Positions 34,742 through 42,417 of a stretch of DNA of 64,000 nucleotides are shown here, piece after piece (positions within the stretch are counted from its first letter, which is position 1; every line of letters begins with the position of its first letter). The notes beneath the pieces are model-generated. The model was not told where the DNA came from and searched no databases. It saw only the letters and a list, made by a program, of their open reading frames with translations. The DNA comes from Bacteroidales bacterium (lineage in GTDB: Bacteria; Bacteroidota; Bacteroidia; Bacteroidales; Bacteroidaceae): contig JAAYUD010000060.1 of the NCBI GenBank assembly GCA_012517855.1, positions 1 to 64,000 of the forward strand, written 5' to 3'. The translations under genes were made by a program, and so were the position numbers.

Positions 34742-35900
34742 TATTCAGCCGGCAGACCGATTGTCTGAGGTACGCGAATATTATTTCTCGGTGAAACTCA
34801 AAGAAGTAGCCCGGATGAATGCCGAAGGCAAAGATGTGATTAGTCTGGCGATTGGCAGTCCCGATATGCCTCCCAGCGACGCAACGATAAAGCAATTGTG
34901 CGAGAGTGCTCACAATCCAGACGGACACGGTTATCAGCCTTATGTCGGAATACCCGAACTGAGAGAGGCTTTTGCCCGTTGGTATCAACGTTGGTATGGC
35001 GTCGCACTCGATCCGAATACCGAAATACAACCGCTCATAGGCTCCAAAGAAGGTATTCTGCATGTCACGTTGGCTTTTGTCAATCCCGGCGATCAAGTAT
35101 TGGTTCCCAATCCTGGTTATCCTACTTATACTTCTCTGAGCAAACTGCTTGGCGCCGAGATCGTCAGTTACAATCTGCGAGAAGAAAATGCTTGGATGCC
35201 CGATTTCGATGAATTGGAAAGAATGGATACTTCGCGTGTCAAACTGATGTGGGTCAATTATCCCAATATGCCTACAGGAGCCAATGCCACTCCCCTACTC
35301 TATGAACGATTGGTAGATTTTGCACGCCGCAAGAACATTGTTATCGTCAACGACAATCCCTATAGTTTTATCTTAAACGACAAACCTATCAGTATTCTGG
35401 CTGTTCCGGGAGCCAAAGATTGTTGCATCGAATTCAATTCGATGAGCAAAAGTCACAATATGCCCGGATGGCGTGTAGCTATGTTGGCCTCCAATGCTCA
35501 GTTTGTGCAGTGGGTGCTCAAGGTCAAGAGCAATATAGACAGTGGCATGTTTCGTGCCGTTCAGCTTGCCGCAGCTACGGCACTTGCGGCCGATACCGAT
35601 TGGTACGAAGGCAATAACGCCAACTATCGTAAGCGTCGCTCGCTAGCCGCAGAGATAATGAACGCACTGCATTGCACTTACGACGAAAACCAGGTGGGCA
35701 TGTTCCTTTGGGGCAAGATCCCTGCCAGTTATCAGAAGGTAGAAGACCTCACGGAAAAAGTGCTTCAGCAGGCTCGCGTATTTATTACGCCGGGATTCAT
35801 CTTCGGAAGCAATGGCGAACGCTATATCCGTATTTCTCTTTGCTGCAAAGACGATAAGTTGGCCGAGGCGTTACGGCGTATCAAAGCGCTTGGACTCTGA
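34716..35900 (+). CDS. Class I/II aminotransferase, aromatic pathway
   Basis: A 394-residue PLP-dependent fold-type I aminotransferase. The PLP lysine lies in SMSKSHNMPGWRVAM near residue 244; NYPNMPTGA and VNDNPYSF supply the other cofactor contacts, and RISLCC near the end carries the carboxylate-binding arginine. Sequence alone resembles aspartate or LL-diaminopimelate aminotransferases. Its position between pheA and the DAHP synthase gene (26-base overlap with pheA) suggests it transaminates phenylpyruvate and 4-hydroxyphenylpyruvate, or prephenate. Confidence 0.88.
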   Translation: MQKENKVYNIQPADRLSEVREYYFSVKLKEVARMNAEGKDVISLAIGSPDMPPSDATIKQLCESAHNPDGHGYQPYVGIPELREAFARWYQRWYGVALDPNTEIQPLIGSKEGILHVTLAFVNPGDQVLVPNPGYPTYTSLSKLLGAEIVSYNLREENAWMPDFDELERMDTSRVKLMWVNYPNMPTGANATPLLYERLVDFARRKNIVIVNDNPYSFILNDKPISILAVPGAKDCCIEFNSMSKSHNMPGWRVAMLASNAQFVQWVLKVKSNIDSGMFRAVQLAAATALAADTDWYEGNNANYRKRRSLAAEIMNALHCTYDENQVGMFLWGKIPASYQKVEDLTEKVLQQARVFITPGFIFGSNGERYIRISLCCKDDKLAEALRRIKALGL

Positions 35901-35981
35901 TGTGATGTGTTTGCTCTGCCTCTGCGCAGTGCTTATTAATTTGAACAGTTAATTTAGAAATAAAACAAAAATAGTATAACG

Positions 35982-37043
35982 ATGGAATTAGAACCAATTA
36001 TTCTTCCCGGGGTACCTCAGCAACGCCCTTTAGTAATTGCCGGCCCCTGTAGCGCAGAGACCGAAGAACAAGTCATGAATACAGCTCGCGATCTCTCTGC
36101 CAAAGGCATTAAGATATTGCGTGCCGGTATCTGGAAACCGCGCACCAAGCCCGGCGGTTTCGAAGGTGTAGGCACCGAAGGATTGCAGTGGCTCAAGAAA
36201 GCCAAAGCCGAATATGGCATGTACACCGCTACCGAGGTGGCCACTGGCAAGCACGTTTTCGAAGCGTTGAAGGCGGGTATTGATATTTTGTGGATTGGCG
36301 CCCGTACATCTGCCAATCCCTTTGCCGTGCAAGAGATTGCCGACGCATTGAAAGGCGTTGATATTCCGGTATACATTAAGAATCCGGTCAATCCCGATCT
36401 CGAATTGTGGATCGGTGCATTGCAGCGTGTCTACAATGCGGGCATCAAACGTTTGGGAGCTATCCATCGCGGATTCAGTACTTACGATAAGACCATCTAT
36501 CGCAACACGCCTCAATGGCAGGTACCTATCGAACTACGCCGACGCATTCCGGGACTGCCTATTCTTTGCGACCCCAGCCATATAGGTGGTAAACGCGAAC
36601 TTATCGCACCGATTTGCCAACAGGCTATGGATTTGAATTTCGACGGACTGATTATCGAATCGCATTGCGACCCCGATAAAGCGTGGAGCGATGCCAAACA
36701 GCAGGTAACACCCGAGGTGCTCGATTATATTATCAATATGCTCGTCATTCGAAAAGAAACACAGTCTACCGAGAACCTTACCGAATTGCGTCGCCAGATA
36801 GATGAGTGCGACGATAGTATCATCGAGATATTGGCCAAACGAATGCGTATATGCCGCGAGATAGGTACTTACAAAAAAGAACACGACATTACCGTATTGC
36901 AAACGGCCCGTTACCGCGAAATCATCGAAAAACGTGGTTTGCAGGGTGCACAATGTTGCATGGATGCGAAGTTTGTAGAAGAGGTGTTCGAAGCGATTCA
37001 TGCCGAATCGGTTCGCGAACAAATGGAAATAATCAATAAATAG
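35982..37043 (+). CDS. DAHP synthase fused to chorismate mutase
   Basis: A 353-residue bifunctional enzyme. Residues 1 to about 260 are a type I-beta (KDO8P-synthase-like) DAHP synthase, with VIAGPCSAET, GIWKPRTKPGGFEG and CDPSHIGG. Residues about 265-353 are an AroQ-type chorismate mutase (LRRQIDECDDSIIEILAKRM, with REIGTYKK). It thus makes the first shikimate-pathway intermediate and also converts chorismate to prephenate, the substrate of its operon partners. In characterised fusions the mutase domain confers feedback inhibition of the synthase. Located 81 bases after the aminotransferase. Confidence 0.95.
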   Translation: MELEPIILPGVPQQRPLVIAGPCSAETEEQVMNTARDLSAKGIKILRAGIWKPRTKPGGFEGVGTEGLQWLKKAKAEYGMYTATEVATGKHVFEALKAGIDILWIGARTSANPFAVQEIADALKGVDIPVYIKNPVNPDLELWIGALQRVYNAGIKRLGAIHRGFSTYDKTIYRNTPQWQVPIELRRRIPGLPILCDPSHIGGKRELIAPICQQAMDLNFDGLIIESHCDPDKAWSDAKQQVTPEVLDYIINMLVIRKETQSTENLTELRRQIDECDDSIIEILAKRMRICREIGTYKKEHDITVLQTARYREIIEKRGLQGAQCCMDAKFVEEVFEAIHAESVREQMEIINK

Positions 37044-37052
37044 AATATAACA

Positions 37053-37832
37053 ATGAAAATATTGATATTGGGAGCCGGAAAGATGGGATCGTTTTTTAAC
37101 GATGTGTTGAGCTTTGATCACGAAACGGCTGTCTACGACACCAATCCCCAACAACTGCGCTTCGTATACAATACTTACCGCTTCACCACACTCGACGAAA
37201 TCAAAGAGTTTCAGCCCGAGCTTCTCATCAATGCCGTAACGGTGAAATATACGCTGCAAGCCTTTCGCGACGTATTGCCCTACCTGCCCAAAGATTGTAT
37301 CATCAGCGATATTGCTTCGGTCAAAAGCGGACTGAAACGCTTCTATAAAGAAAGCGGTTTCCGTTTTGTGTCTACTCACCCTATGTTTGGCCCCACGTTC
37401 GCTTCGCTCAACAATCTAGGCACGGAGAATGCCATTGTTATAAGCGAGAGCGACCATCTGGGCAAGATTTTCTTTAAAGATCTGTACCAGCAGCTCAATC
37501 TCAATATATTCGAATACTCTTTCGAACAGCACGATGAGACGGTAGCTTATTCGCTTTCTATTCCGTTTGTATCCACATTCGTCTTTTCGGCGGTAATGCA
37601 GCATCAAGATGCACCTGGCACGACATTCAAAAAGCACATGGCTATAGCCAAAGGACTATTGAGCGAAGACGATTATCTGTTGCAAGAAATTCTTTTCAAT
37701 CCCCGTACTCCGGTGCAGGTCGAAAAGATTCGTACCGAGCTGAAGATACTGCTCGACATCATCACTCGCAAAGATCCCGAGGGAATGAAACAATACTTAA
37801 AAAAGATACGCACCAATATCAAAGAGCATTAA
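37053..37832 (+). CDS. tyrA: Prephenate dehydrogenase
   Basis: A 259-residue TyrA-type protein: Rossmann start MKILILGAGKMGSFF, then DIASVKSG (NAD-domain) and the catalytic-histidine region STHPMFGPTF, then the helical dimerisation domain. It oxidatively decarboxylates prephenate to 4-hydroxyphenylpyruvate for tyrosine. Shorter than enteric TyrA because the chorismate mutase is on the preceding gene, 9 bases upstream. Last gene of the attenuated operon. Confidence 0.9.
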   Translation: MKILILGAGKMGSFFNDVLSFDHETAVYDTNPQQLRFVYNTYRFTTLDEIKEFQPELLINAVTVKYTLQAFRDVLPYLPKDCIISDIASVKSGLKRFYKESGFRFVSTHPMFGPTFASLNNLGTENAIVISESDHLGKIFFKDLYQQLNLNIFEYSFEQHDETVAYSLSIPFVSTFVFSAVMQHQDAPGTTFKKHMAIAKGLLSEDDYLLQEILFNPRTPVQVEKIRTELKILLDIITRKDPEGMKQYLKKIRTNIKEH

Positions 37833-37839
37833 TAAGCAT

Positions 37840-37847
37840 TATCTTTG
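37840..37847 (+). promoter_or_regulatory. -7 box before the DJ-1 gene
   Basis: TATCTTTG, a perfect TAnnTTTG, 47 bases before the DJ-1 start and just after the tyrA stop. No clear -33 box. Confidence 0.45.
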
Positions 37848-37893
37848 TCTTTCAGTTAGAAACAAGTGAAACGTATAGAGAGGAAAATAAAGG

Positions 37894-38442
37894 ATGAAAA
37901 AAGTATATGTACTTTTGGCTCAAGGCTTTGAAACAGTCGAAGCTCTGGCACAAGTAGATGTTTGCCGTCGTTGCAAATTGGAGGTTGCGACGGTATCTGT
38001 TGATAACAATTATACTGTCGTATCTTCTCATGGAGTTGCAGTCACAGCCGATCAGCTTATTCGAGATACCAACTTCGATGATGGCGATGCTCTGGTGTTG
38101 CCCGGTGGCTTTCCCGGTTATATGAACTTGGCAAACTCCAAAGAGGTAGGCGAAGCTGTGAAGCAGTACTATCAATCGGGCAAATATGTTGCCGCTATAT
38201 GTGGCGCTCCTTATGTATTGGCGGCAAATGGCATAGCTAGGGACCGTCGTGTCACCTACCATTTCAGTATCAAAGACAAAATGGAAGGCTACACATATAC
38301 GGGCGATAAAGCTATTGTCGACGGCAATCTTATTACCGGCCGTGGGGCAGGTTGTTCGTTCGATTTTGGTATTGCTCTCATGAATTTACTTACAGACGAA
38401 GAGACTGTAGCACATCTTAAAAAAGGCTTGGAGTGGTCTTAA
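37894..38442 (+). CDS. DJ-1/PfpI (YajL-like) protein
   Basis: A 182-residue DJ-1 superfamily protein. VYVLLAQGFETVEALAQVDVC contains the conserved Glu (E16 in GFETVE), and AAICGAPYVLA contains the nucleophilic cysteine at the elbow, as in YajL and human DJ-1. Members are linked to redox stress and glyoxal or methylglyoxal damage, but their true activity is debated. A separate -7 box suggests its own promoter. Confidence 0.92.
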   Translation: MKKVYVLLAQGFETVEALAQVDVCRRCKLEVATVSVDNNYTVVSSHGVAVTADQLIRDTNFDDGDALVLPGGFPGYMNLANSKEVGEAVKQYYQSGKYVAAICGAPYVLAANGIARDRRVTYHFSIKDKMEGYTYTGDKAIVDGNLITGRGAGCSFDFGIALMNLLTDEETVAHLKKGLEWS

Positions 38443-38506
38443 AAGAGGCCACTTCATTACTCTTAGATAAAGACTCTTTATCCTCTGCATGCAAGATAAA
38501 GGGCCT

Positions 38507-39103
38507 TTATTGCTTTTTTACAAACACCAAGTGGGGTGCCTTTCCTTCAGTATCGAGTTTCCCTTCGTCTACAAGCGCATGAAGTTCGCGTAGCGCTTTA
38601 TTGCGCAATAGTCCCGTAAGGTCGCAATAGATGGAAGCCGTGACGAACGGGTGAGCTCCCAAATAGTTGTCGAGCAAGGCTACGTGTTCTTTGCGCGATG
38701 AAGAGCTCGATCGGTTGAATTGCCATAACGCACGTTCGACCCTCGTATCTACTTTCTTGCGCAGCCATGCCGACGAGCGGAAATTTACATTTGTTACCCG
38801 TATCGAGCCCGATCGTATTTCGTTGCGATCTGCTACGGCACGTGCTTTCAGTTTGGGCGAGAAATAACCTATATTACCCAGTTGCACGCTACATCCTTCT
38901 TGCAACGATCTCACCAACTCTTCTTCCAACATTGCCATCACCCCGATGACATCGCCTTTGGATAAGCCCGAACTACTCACTATGCGGTTTGTAAGCATGT
39001 CGAAATCTATTTTGCCATTCGATTTCCATCGCACATATAGCCGCTCATCGTCTTTGCCGCCATTGGCAGGCGGTCGTTTGCCAAAATCGTAAGTTACTCC
39101 CAT
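38507..39103 (-). CDS. HU-family DNA-binding protein with C-terminal extension
   Basis: A 198-residue protein. The first about 130 residues resemble the Bacteroidetes HU-like (HU-HIG) domain: VYDFGK-type start, NRIVSSSGLSKGDVIGVMAMLEEELVRSL and VQLGNIGYFSPKLKARAV. A C-terminal part (about 145-198) looks like a small winged-helix (VTASIYCDLTGLLRNKALRELHALVDEGKL). Such proteins are common in Bacteroides with unknown targets. Confidence 0.8.
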   Translation of the reverse strand: MGVTYDFGKRPPANGGKDDERLYVRWKSNGKIDFDMLTNRIVSSSGLSKGDVIGVMAMLEEELVRSLQEGCSVQLGNIGYFSPKLKARAVADRNEIRSGSIRVTNVNFRSSAWLRKKVDTRVERALWQFNRSSSSSRKEHVALLDNYLGAHPFVTASIYCDLTGLLRNKALRELHALVDEGKLDTEGKAPHLVFVKKQ

Positions 39104-39694
39104 GTTTTTATTTCTTTCTTTAGTTGCTTTGTTTTTCTTCTGTTAGGCCAAGCTATATGATGCTTAAGTCTAAGCTACAGCGTATTGAAGATTAATAATT
39201 TGGATGCTAATATACAACATATTTTTCATATATGCAATATGTATTTCACATATATATTCTTTATATTGTACATATAAAATATATAGGTATCACGTATGTG
39301 AAATATAAAAATATTTAGTATCAAAATTGTTATACGTACTTATCCGAGCGAATAATGTTACCTTTGATGTGTGTTAGACAAAAGAATGAAAATGTAATAT
39401 TCGTTTTTTTAAAAAAAAGTTCACTCTTTTTGCAACTTTTTCTCATTTCATCCGTCTAATAAGAAAGAGAGTATTTATTCAAAAACTAATAAGGCAATTT
39501 TATTATGGGAAAAGTAATTACTGCATTGGTTATATTGGTATCTATTTGCATTATCATTTTATAATCAACTACTGGAGAGCAGTCTGAAGTTTACGAAACT
39601 TTCAGACACAGTGCCCCTTGCGTCTCACACCTTTCAGCGTATTAGTGGTTTCTAAACCATTAATAATATCGTTTTACACGCAATTTCGAAGAAG
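39104..39694. other. AT-rich intergenic region with inverted repeats and a micro-ORF
   Basis: 591 bases between divergently oriented genes, holding no ordinary gene. It has a very AT-rich tract rich in CATAT/TATATG words (39210-39310), within which TATTTCACATA (39242-39252) and TATGTGAAATA (39295-39305) form a perfect 11-bp inverted repeat. The 19-codon ORF at 39505 is the only coding candidate. Confidence 0.5.
39505..39564 (+). CDS. Possible 19-residue hydrophobic micropeptide
   Basis: ATG to TAA, encoding MGKVITALVILVSICIIIL. After the basic start it is a single hydrophobic helix, the composition of small membrane peptides. It lies in a gap otherwise without genes. There is no strong ribosome site, which is normal in this phylum. 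A chance ORF of this length is entirely possible, so this is only a candidate. Confidence 0.35.
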   Translation: MGKVITALVILVSICIIIL

Positions 39695-40366
39695 ATGATT
39701 TCCAAAAAGTTACTATTCAGTGCTGTATTTCTATCCGTTTTCAGTGCGGTAGGGCATAGCACAAGGTCGGTTGATTGTACCCAAAGGAAACATACTACTG
39801 CGGCTTTCGAGAAATATGCGGGTATGGAAGACAAACCGGCATTGATTACTTCTTCTTTCTATCTGGATTCGCGCATTTATTTCTACCTGAATTATGGCAA
39901 AGCCGAACAGGCCTTGCGAATGCTCGAAACGGAATTGGGCGCGGACGTCTTTCAGAAATGTCTGCTTACGTTTATGGATAGTTGGAAATACAAACATCCT
40001 ACTCCTATCCACTTCTTCAATACATTCAATACGGTATCGAAGCGAAACCTCAATTGGTTTTGGAACGCTTGGTATTATCAAAACGGCGGAATACCCGATA
40101 TGGCTATTAAGGAAGTAAACAAAGATCACGCACATTACAAAATCATTGTCGTCAATCGTGGAGATCTGCCTCTTCCCATCGTATTATCTCTGTATAATGA
40201 TCAGAAATTGGTTCGCACCATCACTCGGTCGGCAAGCAATTGGATAGAACATCCCGATGGCATTCTTATAGATTTCGATTCTGCTCAGAAAATTACAAAG
40301 GTGGTGTTGGGTACTGACTATATACCCGATGCGAACCGGACCGATAATCTATACTTGCTTAAATAA
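39695..40366 (+). pseudogene. Truncated M1-family peptidase remnant
   Basis: A 223-residue ORF with a signal-peptide-like start (MISKKLLFSAVFLSVFSAVG) followed directly by what looks like the C-terminal part of a gluzincin M1 aminopeptidase: ALRMLETELGADVF, KYKHPTPIHFF and LNWFWNAWYYQNGG, then a beta-sandwich end. The catalytic HExxH domain that should precede this is missing, so it cannot be an active peptidase. An in-frame internal deletion of a longer gene would produce this arrangement. It may be decaying, or the remaining secreted domain may be used; the frame is open throughout. Confidence 0.65.
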
Positions 40367-40391
40367 ATGGACGTCCGCTTGTGTCGCTCGG

Positions 40392-41174
40392 TTATTGAAT
40401 TTGAGAGTAAGAATGGACACTTTGCTGAGAAGTGGAAAGATACGAGAACCCATACCAACACATCTGAAGTCCCAAGAAACCGATAATGACTAATAAGCAG
40501 GCGGTCTTGTGCCACGAAGCGTGAGTCTGCCTGATGTGAATATATATCATATAAATGGCCCATGTGATTGCCGCCCATGTCTCCTTAGGGTCCCAACTCC
40601 AATAGTCGCCCCACGCTTGCTTGGCCCAAACAGCTCCCGAAAGTATTCCAAAAGTGATGAGCGCAACACCTATATAGATTAGATTGTCCGTTGTGTGCAA
40701 AAGTGCTGTCTGCTGTTTGATCAGACTTGCTACGGCGGTAATGACGGCACAGCCCATAATGGCGTAGGCCAACATATATACGGCTACGTGCGGCACAAAC
40801 CATGCGCTTTGCAGAGCGGGCATCATGCTTCGGTCGTGCAATTCGGGATGAATGATATTGATGATGCAGAAGACGGCCGATAAGACGGTAGTGAAAGACA
40901 ATATCCATCTGAAATGCCAATGGCGGTAAATGATGAGTCCCACAATGATACTGAAGAGCGAGTACCACAATCGGGTTTCGCCCATCGTACGGAGTGGCGG
41001 ACGTTGAAGCGAAAACCATAAGGCACCTACGAACGAAACCAATACGGCGATAGCACCCAATGTCAGTACGGTAGACCAGCAACGTTTGCTGCGAGGACGC
41101 CACGCAAGGGCTGCACCGACTGCCGATAACAGCATGGCAACTATGGCAAACAAATAAAAATTATTCCACAACAT
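40392..41174 (-). CDS. ccsA: Cytochrome c biogenesis protein CcsA/ResC
   Basis: A 260-residue polytopic membrane protein with about seven hydrophobic segments and the heme-handling motif WGDYWSWDPKETWA (near 178-191), which defines CcsA. With ResB it forms the System II heme transporter and cytochrome c synthase, delivering heme to apocytochromes outside the membrane. Its start overlaps the resB end by 14 bases. In many Bacteroides this pair follows nrfHA, but no nrf genes are seen here. Confidence 0.92.
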   Translation of the reverse strand: MLWNNFYLFAIVAMLLSAVGAALAWRPRSKRCWSTVLTLGAIAVLVSFVGALWFSLQRPPLRTMGETRLWYSLFSIIVGLIIYRHWHFRWILSFTTVLSAVFCIINIIHPELHDRSMMPALQSAWFVPHVAVYMLAYAIMGCAVITAVASLIKQQTALLHTTDNLIYIGVALITFGILSGAVWAKQAWGDYWSWDPKETWAAITWAIYMIYIHIRQTHASWHKTACLLVIIGFLGLQMCWYGFSYLSTSQQSVHSYSQIQ

Positions 41175-42057
41175 CGTTCACCTCCTCTCCTGCTCTATGT
41201 TTGTTCGAGCCATGAATGAACAGCAACAATGCCCCCAATGCCATGCCTACGATACCTAGTAAAATAAGATAGTTCCAAGGCTGCACCACACTTTCGAAAA
41301 TGCAATAAGGAGATTGGTTGCCGCTCTCTACATCGTATCCTACCAAGTATATCTTTTCTTTCCACGAAACGGTATACGGTGTGTTTACTTCGATAGTGGC
41401 CGGCGAATGGTTGACCATTACTTCGGCCTTATAAGACGATGGAGTGCCATTGCGATAATAATCGACATGAAAAGAACGCAGGGTCAATCCGAAATCGAGT
41501 AATGCAGGTTGTGCGTCTACATCGTATCCCATTCGTTCGGGAATGTTTTTGTAGGCCATTATCCGATACTTATGTGTATCGGGTGCTCCAAAGAATAGAG
41601 CGAACAGCACAAGCCACAGTCCTATATGATTGAGAAGGAAGCGATATTGACACCATTTGTCTGTGGAGCGATGGCGCAGCACAACGAGTGTGAGGTTGGT
41701 CATTAACAGCAGTAAAATAGCAATGAATATCCACGATGTCGTAAAATGAAAGACTCCCAATCTGCTCCATAAGCTGTAAGTGTCGGTAGATTGTTGCGGT
41801 ACGAATCCGAGTACCAGACATCCGACAATGAAAAGGACGAGCGCCAGTATGCTACAGTCTCCTCCCGCCAATACTTTCATCCATTCGGTGTCTCCCCTTT
41901 TATGGTGCAGCAAATAAAGTATTCCCGTCCACACCATAGCAGCGGCTATATTGACAGGGAAAGCCAGAGCGTGCATTGGAAATCCACCGCTAGTAAGCTG
42001 TATGATAGCCGAAACGATGATGTATGCTCCGATATAGGTAAAGACTTTAAATTTCAT
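41161..42057 (-). CDS. resB: Cytochrome c biogenesis protein ResB/Ccs1
   Basis: A 298-residue membrane protein of the short Bacteroidetes ResB type, with hydrophobic segments near 1-60, 75-100 and 115-140, a periplasmic part (about 160-265, LTLRSFHVDYY) and a last transmembrane helix (about 265-285). It is the CcsA partner in System II cytochrome c maturation. A minus-strand -7 box (TACTTTTG, 42090-42097) lies 33 bases upstream. Confidence 0.85.
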   Translation of the reverse strand: MKFKVFTYIGAYIIVSAIIQLTSGGFPMHALAFPVNIAAAMVWTGILYLLHHKRGDTEWMKVLAGGDCSILALVLFIVGCLVLGFVPQQSTDTYSLWSRLGVFHFTTSWIFIAILLLLMTNLTLVVLRHRSTDKWCQYRFLLNHIGLWLVLFALFFGAPDTHKYRIMAYKNIPERMGYDVDAQPALLDFGLTLRSFHVDYYRNGTPSSYKAEVMVNHSPATIEVNTPYTVSWKEKIYLVGYDVESGNQSPYCIFESVVQPWNYLILLGIVGMALGALLLFIHGSNKHRAGEEVNDVVE

Positions 42058-42417
42058 AGTCTCTCTAGTAAGTTCTTTTAGTTACGACGCAAAAGTACAT
42101 GAAATATCTGAGAGTTCGATGCTTTTTGCGGTTGTTGTTTCTGTCTCTTATACTTTGCACTTCTTTGTTTGAAAATATAATAATATCAATCCGATATATG
42201 AAATTTTATTATTATACACTTCATTTGCATTTCAATTCATTATAAAAAGAGCTGTTTTTTCTTTAGATTGTTACTTGGTGAAATTTGAACAATAATCTTT
42301 TTGATAATTATTTATCTTTTATAACGCTTGTTTCATTTATTATTTATATCTTGCACCACCTTAAATAATGTCTGCCTTATGACAGTTTGATAGTTTGAGT
42401 CCTTAAAGTATAATTGT
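42058..42417. other. Divergent promoter region resB/hutU
   Basis: 360 AT-rich bases. The minus strand has a perfect -7 box (TACTTTTG, 42090-42097) for resB. For hutU several partial matches exist, such as TATCTTTT near 42310, but none is exact. No operator for a histidine- or urocanate-responsive repressor was identified. Confidence 0.5.

Noticed and set aside
36030-37379. Long minus-strand ORFs opposite the DAHP synthase and tyrA genes
   Set aside because: They are frame shadows of clearly identified enzymes and show no domain of their own.
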